Source: a virus
Strand: one strand, 5' to 3'
IMG/VR virus record: IMGVR_UViG_3300045974_000391
Span: 1-28,894 of that record
DNA length: 28,894 nucleotides
The stretch's first letter is position 1. Each line of letters opens with the position of its first letter. The notes beneath the pieces are model-generated. The model ran no database searches, was not told the origin of the DNA, and worked only from the letters and a program-made list of their open reading frames with translations. The translations under genes were made by a program, and so were the position numbers. This document shows positions 14,901-19,717 of this stretch, piece after piece.

Positions 14901-15549
14901 TTTTCACCTTTTTCACCCGGGTTTTTTTGGCCTTTAGAATTTTGACTTCTGGTTCAGCAGTGAGAGCTTCCATGCGCGAAGGTACGTCGAGCTGGCGTAA
15001 AGCAGCCTGTTCAGGTTTAGAAAGAACACTGTAAGTAGCCAAAGCTTTCTCAATGTCAGCTTCTCCAGATGCTCCGGTGTGAGCGATGTTCACTATTAAT
15101 TCGGATTCGTCTGGAGCATCATTCCGTGCGGTCCTTACTGGCGATGCTACATCAAAGAGGCGATTATCAATGGCACCAAGTTCGATCTGAGCGTCACAAA
15201 GGTTCTTCGCTGCAACCATAGCGTTCTTTAGTTCGATTTCGGCCAAGGTAGCCTTTGCTTCAGAGAAGACATTAACCAGCTTGTCCTGTTCAAATTTTCT
15301 CTTATTTCCTGATGCGCCAGCGATGAAGATAAGAGTCTGACCGGTGGAATTGCGGACCGTTTCAGAGTAGGTGTTTGGGAGGGAATGAAGAACGTCGATG
15401 TGATTGGTAACGCTGATAAGATCGCCATTAGCCTGGCGAGTTGAAACGATAATCTCGACTGTAAAGTTCTTGCTGTCGAGGTCAACATGCTTGCGTTCGC
15501 AAACCGAGCCAACATAAGCTGCGATGATCTTAGTGATACGGTGTAACAT
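14881..15549 (-). CDS. Hypothetical protein, head of a four-gene transcript
   Basis: I start at the ATG at 15549, seven bases after AAGGAG; an ATG six codons upstream would place that site inside the gene. The 222-residue protein has an N-terminal mixed region (residues 1-80) with strands such as FTVEIIVSTRQ and TLIFIAGASG, a central helical part (85-120), and a tail rich in lysine ending in LKAKKTRVKKVKN. I recognise no family. The lysine tail is repetitive (KAKKTRVKKVK) and could bind nucleic acid or a phosphate-rich surface. A long leader of nearly 180 bases separates it from promoter copy C, unlike the 30-60 bases of most other units. Confidence 0.65.
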   Translation of the reverse strand: MLHRITKIIAAYVGSVCERKHVDLDSKNFTVEIIVSTRQANGDLISVTNHIDVLHSLPNTYSETVRNSTGQTLIFIAGASGNKRKFEQDKLVNVFSEAKATLAEIELKNAMVAAKNLCDAQIELGAIDNRLFDVASPVRTARNDAPDESELIVNIAHTGASGEADIEKALATYSVLSKPEQAALRQLDVPSRMEALTAEPEVKILKAKKTRVKKVKNESQIA

Positions 15550-15727
15550 TGGATAACTCCTTGTCATGGTTAGGATATGGTATCTCGTTGGTAATCGAGA
15601 TTTAGTACGGACTATATTACCGTGCGGTATGTAGTATTGTGTTTCTTCTGCGATCCTCCATAGAAAGCCGAAAAAAAAATAGAATCCAAGAGGAGCTCTA
15701 GACTGGTTGTCGAGCTGCTAACTGATG
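15550..15727 (-). promoter_or_regulatory. Long leader with two hairpins and a T run
   Basis: This non-coding leader holds, in transcript order, a 5-bp hairpin AGCTC/GAGCT, a run of nine T (plus-strand A run near 15671-15679), a GGAGG without a start codon, and a perfect 6-bp hairpin ATCTCG/CGAGAT (15582-15601) about 32 bases before the start codon. It could carry an attenuator or a translational control site. The T run lacks a strong stem directly before it, so I do not call a terminator. Confidence 0.35.
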
Positions 15728-15752
15728 GGTTCTATTATATCCCTTGTTATTT
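15728..15752 (-). promoter_or_regulatory. Promoter-like repeat, copy C
   Basis: Minus strand: ATAACAAGG, one base, then ATATAATAGAACC. TATAAT is at 15734-15739. It directly follows a terminator and drives the four-gene unit 15549-13605. Confidence 0.72.
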
Positions 15753-15758
15753 TCGCGG

Positions 15759-15786
15759 AAAAAACAATCCGATGTTTTGGATTGTT
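15759..15786 (-). terminator. Terminator with shared loop
   Basis: AACAATCC / GGATTGTT, 8 bp (15763-15770 and 15779-15786). The minus-strand loop is AAAACATC and six T follow. It ends the 69-residue gene at 15798-16007. The loop and inner stem are the same as at 16960, 17373 and 17693, while the outer stem pairs differ. Confidence 0.8.
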
Positions 15787-15797
15787 GGGATTTTTTG

Positions 15798-16007
15798 TTA
15801 CTGTTTCTCTATGATTAAGAGGGCTGGGCGACAGTTGTTATTCATTTTTCTGATCTTGTTTTTAAGATCGTGAACAAACAGGACTGGTTCTGCTGTACGG
15901 CCGTTTAGTTCGGCTTCGATTAACATTTGAATCTCTTTTGCGGTATCTTCGTTGCGTTTTGCGCTGGCGTGGATAGTGAGCATTTCTTCTCTGGTTAGAG
16001 TGTTCAT
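15798..16007 (-). CDS. Small hypothetical protein
   Basis: The 69-residue protein starts after AAAAGGAG and sits alone between promoter copy D and a terminator. Residues 1-35 are predicted helical and polar (LTREEMLTIHASAKRNEDTA). The rest is basic with a KNKIRKMNNN segment and ends in a hydrophobic strand (PALLIIEKQ). There is no membrane helix. No family is recognised. The isolated promoter-gene-terminator setting suggests it is expressed on its own terms. Confidence 0.65.
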   Translation of the reverse strand: MNTLTREEMLTIHASAKRNEDTAKEIQMLIEAELNGRTAEPVLFVHDLKNKIRKMNNNCRPALLIIEKQ

Positions 16008-16048
16008 TTTGTATTTCTCCTTTTAGTGAGGGTGGCTAGGGTATGTGT

Positions 16049-16073
16049 GGTTCTATTATATCCGGTGTTATTT
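16049..16073 (-). promoter_or_regulatory. Promoter-like repeat, copy D
   Basis: Minus strand: ATAACACCG, one base, then ATATAATAGAACC. TATAAT is at 16055-16060. It starts eight bases after the stop of the microprotein gene and has no terminator before it. Confidence 0.7.
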
Positions 16074-16080
16074 TCGCGGA

Positions 16081-16152
16081 CTAGAATCCCAGCCAGGCCA
16101 TGATCCAGAAGACTAAGGCGATAAGCAACATAATAATCAAAAGTATCCACAT
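16081..16152 (-). CDS. 23-residue single-pass membrane microprotein
   Basis: A short open frame starts with ATG nine bases after AGGAG (in TATAGGAGAAAC), stops with TAG, and codes for 23 residues. Nearly all are hydrophobic: MWILLIIMLLIALVFWI followed by MAW and LGF. The ribosome site overlaps the stop of the upstream holin-like gene, so translation is likely coupled. No charged residue is present. Length and composition fit one membrane helix, as in small lysis or toxin-like peptides or a regulatory partner of the neighbouring membrane protein. The good ribosome site and the tight fit between two features support it as a real gene. Confidence 0.6.
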   Translation of the reverse strand: MWILLIIMLLIALVFWIMAWLGF

Positions 16153-16164
16153 ATTTAGTTTCTC

Positions 16165-16512
16165 CTATAACAACAGTTCAATGAGTCTGTTAATTTTGTC
16201 TTGCAGCTCTTTATTTGTTTTGTCGTACCCGTTGAGATCTTCAATCGTTTTTCTAGCTGCGGCAATCTTCTCGTCTGCTACTACTGGTCCCATCACGTGG
16301 CCGGATGTTTCGATAAGATCAATATATGCATATGTTACTGCTTTTATTGTTTGTATCTTATCGTTTATTACGTACGTTTTTAGTCTTTCTTCCATAGCTT
16401 TTTTGAGGGTTACTTCCCGCAGCCAATTAACTGTGGGGACGAACGCAACAATTATGCATGTGATTCCTGTTGCCGCGATTATTAATAGCAGCATTGTATC
16501 TACAGCGTCCAC
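16165..16512 (-). CDS. Membrane protein resembling LL-H-type holins
   Basis: The 115-residue protein starts with GTG six bases after AAAAGGAG. Residues 6-30 form one membrane helix (MLLLIIAATGITCIIVAF). A basic turn (LREVTLKKAMEERLK) follows, then a soluble helical domain with IKAVTYAYIDLIE, DEKIAAARKTIEDLNG and a final helix INRLIELLL. This order (one N-terminal helix, then AVxxxEq, a K-rich helix and a closing IExxL helix) resembles the LL-H holin family, which accumulates in the membrane and opens it. The match is by layout only. A separate, clearer holin lies at 18631-19125, so this protein may instead be an antiholin or an unrelated anchor. The 23-residue microprotein is coupled to its 3' end. 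Confidence 0.6.
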   Translation of the reverse strand: MDAVDTMLLLIIAATGITCIIVAFVPTVNWLREVTLKKAMEERLKTYVINDKIQTIKAVTYAYIDLIETSGHVMGPVVADEKIAAARKTIEDLNGYDKTNKELQDKINRLIELLL

Positions 16513-16523
16513 GGTTTCTCCTT

Positions 16524-16700
16524 TTAGTGTTGACGGCGGATTATGAAGAAGAGTAGTTCAACAACGAGCTCGACCGACTTGAGCATAATACAATTGAAAG
16601 TTTCTTTCTTTACGTGTTCTCCCTGAAGCATCTTGTACATCTTGATTGAGTCTTTTAGATCTCCATATTTGAACTCTAGATCTTTAAAAGAATTTTCCAT
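16524..16700 (-). CDS. Small hypothetical protein
   Basis: The 58-residue form starts with the ATG at 16700, two bases after the upstream stop; a GTG at 16712 would overlap it. Neither has a strong ribosome site, so coupling is likely. The N-terminal half is acidic and basic in alternation (FKDLEFKYGDLKDSIKMYK). The C-terminal part is a hydrophobic helix (LKSVELVVELLFFIIRR) that could reach the membrane. No family is recognised. It sits in a run of four small genes after the terminator at 16960. Confidence 0.6.
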   Translation of the reverse strand: MENSFKDLEFKYGDLKDSIKMYKMLQGEHVKKETFNCIMLKSVELVVELLFFIIRRQH

Positions 16701-16702
16701 GG

Positions 16703-16924
16703 TTATCGCCACTTTATAAACTGGTCAGGGAATCTCGTTGAGGAGTAACCGTATTTAGTAACTGTTACAGTTCCCCATAGGCCTTCATTATATATGCCTT
16801 CGACAGTTGCCTGGAAATCGACAATAACTTCGTCGGCTGTTCCGCTGTCAACGATTTTGCGAGCGTCCATAATTTCTTTCATGCTGCTTATCATCATCTT
16901 CTTTACAACTTTTTCTGGTGCCAT
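16703..16924 (-). CDS. Small hypothetical protein
   Basis: The ATG at 16924 follows AAAAGGAG; an in-frame ATG upstream lies in the terminator. The 73-residue protein has a basic helical start (PEKVVKKMMISSMKEIMDAR) followed by strands (EVIVDFQATVEGIY and WGTVTVTKYGY). No family is recognised. It is the first gene after a strong terminator with twelve T, with no promoter-like repeat between. The four genes 16924-16081 therefore need read-through from promoter copy E or another start that I cannot see. Confidence 0.62.
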   Translation of the reverse strand: MAPEKVVKKMMISSMKEIMDARKIVDSGTADEVIVDFQATVEGIYNEGLWGTVTVTKYGYSSTRFPDQFIKWR

Positions 16925-16947
16925 TGCGTTTCTCCTTTTAGGGTTAC

Positions 16948-16981
16948 AAAAAAAAAAAACCAATCCGATGTTTTGGATTGG
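16948..16981 (-). terminator. Terminator with shared loop and 12-T run
   Basis: CCAATCC / GGATTGG (16960-16966 and 16975-16981), minus-strand loop AAAACATC, then twelve T. It ends the gene at 17002-17298. Unlike the others in this series, it is not followed by the promoter-like repeat. Confidence 0.82.
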
Positions 16982-17001
16982 GGTTGATATTGCGGGTAGT
17001 G

Positions 17002-17298
17002 CTATATGACGAGGGGTTCGTCGTCGATATTTGGTTCTTGCTGTTTCTTGTTAAAGTTGGCATAGTCGGCGAAGTCGTTGTTGACGATGCTTTCGGCGAA
17101 GGCTGTTCCTTCTTTTTCAAATTCTGCTTGTAATTCTTTGTCGTTGACAAAGTCAAAGAAGCTGCGCATGTACATTCGGGCGATGGGCTTGCGGAATGCG
17201 TACATGATTGCGATGATGAGAGCCTGGGCGATAATAATGCCTAAGGTTTCTCCTATTGCGATTACGATGATGAGGATGAATATGGTGCTTGTGTTCAT
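17002..17298 (-). CDS. Small membrane protein
   Basis: The 98-residue protein starts nine bases after AAAAAGGAG. Residues 5-35 are strongly hydrophobic (FILIIVIAIGETLGIIIAQ and on to IIAIMYAF) and could form one long or two short helices. A basic patch (RKPIARMYMR) follows and then an acidic, soluble, helical tail. Positive charges right after the membrane part suggest that the tail is inside the cell. No family is recognised. It forms its own unit with promoter copy E and the terminator at 16960. Confidence 0.68.
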   Translation of the reverse strand: MNTSTIFILIIVIAIGETLGIIIAQALIIAIMYAFRKPIARMYMRSFFDFVNDKELQAEFEKEGTAFAESIVNNDFADYANFNKKQQEPNIDDEPLVI

Positions 17299-17335
17299 TT
17301 TTATTTCTCCTTTTTAGTGGGTGGGTAGGGTATGT

Positions 17336-17360
17336 GGTTCTATTATATGCCTTGTTATTT
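17336..17360 (-). promoter_or_regulatory. Promoter-like repeat, copy E
   Basis: Minus strand: ATAACAAGG, one base, then ATATAATAGAACC, continuing into ACATACCCTACCCACC. TATAAT is at 17342-17347. Confidence 0.75.
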
Positions 17361-17365
17361 TCGCG

Positions 17366-17394
17366 AAAAAAACTAATCCGATGTTTTGGATTAG
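17366..17394 (-). terminator. Terminator with shared loop
   Basis: CTAATCC / GGATTAG (17373-17379 and 17388-17394), minus-strand loop AAAACATC, then seven T. It ends the gene at 17411-17608 and is directly followed by promoter copy E. Confidence 0.8.
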
Positions 17395-17410
17395 GGGATT
17401 GCGGGTGGTA

Positions 17411-17608
17411 CTATTTGATGTGACTTGTATAGTCTGTGGTGTATTTGCGAATGTTGCGTTTCATGCGGGCGAATTGCCGGGGCGTGATTCCTTTGGGGGT
17501 TGCGAGTTGTCTAATGGTTTCTTGGATTGCTCCATAGATGAATCCGATTGTGAATAATGTTGCGAATGTTATTACGTATGCTTTTAGTAAAGCTTTTATT
17601 AGTTTCAT
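17411..17608 (-). CDS. Small membrane protein with basic tail
   Basis: The 65-residue protein has one membrane segment at about 10-30 (AYVITFATLFTIGFIYGA) and a strongly basic C-terminal half (PRQFARMKRNIRKYTTDY). It follows AAAAAAGGAG and stands alone between promoter copy F and a terminator. The basic tail should lie inside the cell and could bind lipid or nucleic acid. No family is recognised. In plan (short helix plus charged tail) it resembles the products of the neighbouring units, but without visible sequence similarity. Confidence 0.65.
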   Translation of the reverse strand: MKLIKALLKAYVITFATLFTIGFIYGAIQETIRQLATPKGITPRQFARMKRNIRKYTTDYTSHIK

Positions 17609-17655
17609 TGTGTTTTCTCCTTTTTTAGTAGGTGGATATGGTGAGTAGGGTATGT

Positions 17656-17680
17656 GGTTCTATTATATACCTTGTTATTT
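17656..17680 (-). promoter_or_regulatory. Promoter-like repeat, copy F
   Basis: Minus strand: ATAACAAGG, one base, then ATATAATAGAACC, continuing into ACATACCCTACTCACC. TATAAT is at 17662-17667. Confidence 0.75.
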
Positions 17681-17686
17681 TCGCGG

Positions 17687-17714
17687 AAAAAACTAATCCG
17701 ATGTTTTGGATTAG
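17687..17714 (-). terminator. Terminator with shared loop
   Basis: CTAATCC / GGATTAG (17693-17699 and 17708-17714), minus-strand loop AAAACATC, then six T and promoter copy F. Hairpin, loop and the following TTTTCGCG-type stretch are almost identical to the unit at 17366-17394. Confidence 0.8.
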
Positions 17715-17725
17715 GGTGGTTCTTT

Positions 17726-17977
17726 TTACATTTCGAGTTTCTCGAGTTCTTTTTTATGTTTATAGATTTGATCTGCTAAGTCTTTGATCTTCATATCAAT
17801 AACTTTGAGGGTTTCTTTGTAGGCTTCGAGCTGTTCGGCTGGTAGACTGATATGCGGGGCGGCTTCAATTATTGCTGATGCTCCTTTACGGGCATAACAA
17901 TGTTCTAACAAACTTCTTGATAAAATATCTATTTCGTTTAGGTGATAATCTGTTTCTGTGTCAAATATTATTTCCAT
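17726..17977 (-). CDS. Small coiled-coil protein
   Basis: The 83-residue protein is acidic at the start (FDTETDYHLNEIDI) and ends in a long charged helix (QLEAYKETLKVIDMKIKDLA and beyond, residues 49-83) with heptad-like hydrophobic spacing, so it probably forms a coiled coil. It has no membrane segment. Its own ribosome site (AAAGGA) is weaker than that of the 15-codon frame just upstream, which it overlaps by ten bases in another frame. Translation may thus depend on ribosomes ending that short frame. No family is recognised. Confidence 0.65.
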   Translation of the reverse strand: MEIIFDTETDYHLNEIDILSRSLLEHCYARKGASAIIEAAPHISLPAEQLEAYKETLKVIDMKIKDLADQIYKHKKELEKLEM

Positions 17978-18015
17978 TTTAGTTTTCCTTTATATGGGGT
18001 AGATGAGTGGTTCAT
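17968..18015 (-). CDS. 15-residue upstream frame, possible leader peptide
   Basis: An ATG with the strong AAAAAGGAG site used by the other units opens a 15-codon frame (MNHSSTPYKGKLKWK) that ends in TAA inside the next gene, with a ten-base overlap. Leader and first codons (AAAAATGAAC) match the start of the gene at 17002-17298. It may be a coupling leader peptide or the remnant of another unit's start codon left by recombination. Confidence 0.4.
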   Translation of the reverse strand: MNHSSTPYKGKLKWK

Positions 18016-18052
18016 TTTTGTTTCTCCTTTTTAGTGGGTTGGTAGGGTATGT

Positions 18053-18077
18053 GGTTCTATTATATACCATGTTTTTT
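18053..18077 (-). promoter_or_regulatory. Promoter-like repeat, copy G
   Basis: Minus strand: AAAACATGG, one base, then ATATAATAGAACC, continuing into ACATACCC. TATAAT is at 18059-18064. The first bases differ from the other copies (AAAAAACATGG in place of AAATAACATGG). Confidence 0.72.
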
Positions 18078-18113
18078 AAAAAAAATAAAGCCAAGTTATT
18101 TACCTGGCTTTAT
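18078..18113 (-). terminator. Terminator of the 130-residue gene
   Basis: ATAAAGCCA / TGGCTTTAT, 9 bp (18085-18093 and 18105-18113), then a run of T on the minus strand. Its loop differs from the AAAACATC series, so this is a different hairpin in the same position relative to a promoter repeat. Confidence 0.8.
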
Positions 18114-18122
18114 AGTATTAAT

Positions 18123-18515
18123 TTAGTCTCGAATGAGCCCGAAGGCCTTCGATATGATGGCGTGTCCGGAGTGTTCAAACACGAGTATGATGCATACGGT
18201 CGCGATCTTTGCTGCGATCTCTATGTTCTTTGCATCACGGGAAGCTTGGGCTTTTTGGCGTTCAATTCTGATTGCGGCCATCTGCTTAAGATCTTCAACG
18301 ACGATCGTGTGACCGTGCTTGACATCATCCTGAGCATATTCGAGTTCTTTAAGCTCTACTGCTCGAGAATGCGCGTTCAGGGCGGTAATCTGTGCGAGGA
18401 TCTTGGTATAAGAATCTGATCCGGGGTCGACGTTGGAAAGAGCTGCATGTAAGCGCAGTGATTCTTCCTTGCGGAGTGTTTCTGTTGATGGAAACTTTTG
18501 TTTCTTGGGTGTCAT
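18123..18515 (-). CDS. Phage protein with C-terminal membrane helix
   Basis: The ATG at 18515 follows AAAGGA; the frame is open to 18659 but only across promoter copy H. The 130-residue protein is charged and helical for about 100 residues (AAIRIERQKAQASRDAKNIE near the end of that part). It finishes with a membrane segment, ILVFEHSGHAIISKAFGLI. I recall similar small phage proteins in Firmicutes, with a charged helical body and a tail helix containing FExxG and SKAxGxI, but no role is known to me. It forms its own unit between promoter copy H and the terminator at 18085. Confidence 0.66.
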   Translation of the reverse strand: MTPKKQKFPSTETLRKEESLRLHAALSNVDPGSDSYTKILAQITALNAHSRAVELKELEYAQDDVKHGHTIVVEDLKQMAAIRIERQKAQASRDAKNIEIAAKIATVCIILVFEHSGHAIISKAFGLIRD

Positions 18516-18572
18516 GGTTTGTTTTCCTTTTCTTGCTGGTGGATATGATGTATATTGGGGTGGGTATGGTAT

Positions 18573-18597
18573 GGTTCTATTATATCCCATGTTATAG
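18573..18597 (-). promoter_or_regulatory. Promoter-like repeat, copy H
   Basis: Minus strand: ATAACATGG, one base, then ATATAATAGAACC. TATAAT is at 18579-18584. It lies 33 bases after the holin stop and is the first copy after the tail and lysis operon. Confidence 0.72.
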
Positions 18598-18607
18598 TAA
18601 CCACTCC

Positions 18608-18626
18608 AACTATCATTTTGACGGTC
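18608..18626 (-). repeat. 19-base direct repeat, copy 1
   Basis: AACTATCATTTTGACGGTC (plus strand) is identical to 23175-23193, which lies inside a tail gene. This copy is non-coding, between the holin stop and promoter copy H. Confidence 0.6.
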
Positions 18627-18630
18627 GTGA

Positions 18631-19125
18631 CTAGTCCTTAGGCTGACTTGGGAGACCACGGAACTTAGACAGGATGTCTAACAGCTTCTTGCCGACCCAG
18701 TGCTTTAGATCGCCTGTCTGGGTAGAGTACGTGCCTAATATAAGGCCCAGGAAGACTTGAATAATGATCGCAGTCTCTATAGTAGGCATAACATTGTGCA
18801 TGTGTACGAACTGAGACAACACGTAATAGGAAGTAGCGAACGCGGGCAGCCAATACAGGGTTATGTCTTGTATAGTCTTGTATACCTTGACCGGTATAGA
18901 CGGCATGGGAATGTCTGTCTTGCCGCTGATATAATAAATCGTTGAGCTGATGGTCAGTATGATACCAATAGCTGACGAAAAGCTAGTTAAACCGACGATA
19001 AGATCCTGTTCAACTGGGACTGACCATACCTCGCCAATAGCTATAATGGCGCCTGCTAATGTTGGTAAGACAAGAAGGGCTATCCACTTAACGATATCAT
19101 ACACTCTGTTATTTAACGGTTTCAT
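18631..19125 (-). CDS. Holin, apparently a tandem duplication
   Basis: The 164-residue protein starts with VYDIVKWIALLVLPTLAGAI, an opening typical of phage holins of the r1t/Dp-1 kind (a lysine-tryptophan pair, then LPTLA and a second helix after a short W-containing turn). A second unit at about residues 80-140 (VYKTIQDITLYWLPAFATSY and on to FLGLILGTYS) has the same order: VY, a helix with LPxxA, a polar turn, a second helix with LG. The protein thus seems to be two holin modules in one chain with four membrane helices, against two in single-unit family members. The basic tail (KKLLDILSKFRG) fits a cytoplasmic end. ATGA overlap with the upstream gene. Role: membrane permeabilisation for lysin release. 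Confidence 0.75.
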   Translation of the reverse strand: MKPLNNRVYDIVKWIALLVLPTLAGAIIAIGEVWSVPVEQDLIVGLTSFSSAIGIILTISSTIYYISGKTDIPMPSIPVKVYKTIQDITLYWLPAFATSYYVLSQFVHMHNVMPTIETAIIIQVFLGLILGTYSTQTGDLKHWVGKKLLDILSKFRGLPSQPKD

Positions 19126-19439
19126 AATGTTTGATCCTTGATCTCAATCTTTAATTTTGTTACAGCTTCCATCATCCGGGCAATATTACCGTTGCCACCG
19201 ACATCTTTATAAGCTTCGAATAGTTCGTTAATGATACGGAAATCTTCTGGGCTTATATGATCAGCCGATATGTGTTTCTGGACCAAGTATGACAGTCTGT
19301 CATGTAAAAGTCCTTTGACAGCTCGTTCTATTTTTCCGGTTCTTGTGATTCTCGAACCGAAGAAAGTCCAAAAGCCCTGGCTAGCTGCCAAGGCTGTTAA
19401 GATAAGCATCAATTGCTGTATTATGGGATCTATGTTCAT
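19122..19439 (-). CDS. One-helix membrane protein of the lysis module
   Basis: The 105-residue protein has an N-terminal membrane helix (residues 5-28, IIQQLMLILTALAASQGFW) followed by a soluble part. This carries HDRLSYLVQKHI, ISPEDFRIINELFEAY and KDVGGNGNIARMMEAVTKL. I recall this pattern (a helix, then a DRIxYL segment, then an aromatic Y-GGNGT-MEEV motif) from small proteins between tail genes and holin or lysin genes in phages of Firmicutes. Their function is unknown to me and a holin-associated role is often assumed. ATGA overlaps bind it to both neighbours, so it is co-translated with lysin-side genes and holin. Confidence 0.72.
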   Translation of the reverse strand: MNIDPIIQQLMLILTALAASQGFWTFFGSRITRTGKIERAVKGLLHDRLSYLVQKHISADHISPEDFRIINELFEAYKDVGGNGNIARMMEAVTKLKIEIKDQTL

Positions 19440-19717
19440 TCTGTTGGGTCCTTTTCGGTGTATACACTGAACGTGGGAATAATTTTCTCTGAGCCTGGTT
19501 CGAGAGTCATCACAATTTCAACAACTTTTGCCGGACTCATTTTTCCAGATAGTTCATCTTGAATGCCGATCACATCTCCTAGCATGTAATCCGTGCCCAA
19601 CATGAACGGCCCAGTGTTACTAGCGACACCATCAATGAATAGGAACTGTTCGGAATTTTTAAGATAGACACGCGCATCTGTAGCGATCAGAGCTGGGATA
19701 TCGATTTTTGCTGCCAT
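19436..19717 (-). CDS. Small tail-type domain, resembles the C-terminus of Gp37-like tail proteins
   Basis: The 93-residue protein has QFLFIDGVA, DYMLGDVIGIQDE, SPAKVVEIVMTLE and IIPTFSVYT. The order (F-D strand, YxLGDVV, a charged loop, an R or K xxEV strand, then a PTF strand) is that of the last domain of siphovirus ReqiPepy6 Gp37-like proteins. There it forms the C-terminal part of a much larger chain. Here it stands alone downstream of the lysin. The Gp37-like gene at 23749-25854 seems to lack this domain, having other domains in its place. I infer that the domain was split off. Its ATG follows one stop by a few bases and its stop overlaps the next ATG. Confidence 0.62.
   Translation of the reverse strand: MAAKIDIPALIATDARVYLKNSEQFLFIDGVASNTGPFMLGTDYMLGDVIGIQDELSGKMSPAKVVEIVMTLEPGSEKIIPTFSVYTEKDPTE

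Noticed and set aside
15607-15650. 14-codon frame (MEDRRRNTILHTAR) in the leader of the four-gene unit
   Set aside because: No ribosome site precedes its ATG; the GGAGG lies inside the frame.
15680-15760. tRNA-like sequence near promoter copy C
   Set aside because: GGTTCTATTATATCCC superficially resembles a T arm, but the same bases recur as the promoter repeat and no cloverleaf forms.
18516-18659. N-terminal extension of the 130-residue protein
   Set aside because: The extension would translate through promoter copy H, and the ATG at 18515 has its own ribosome site.
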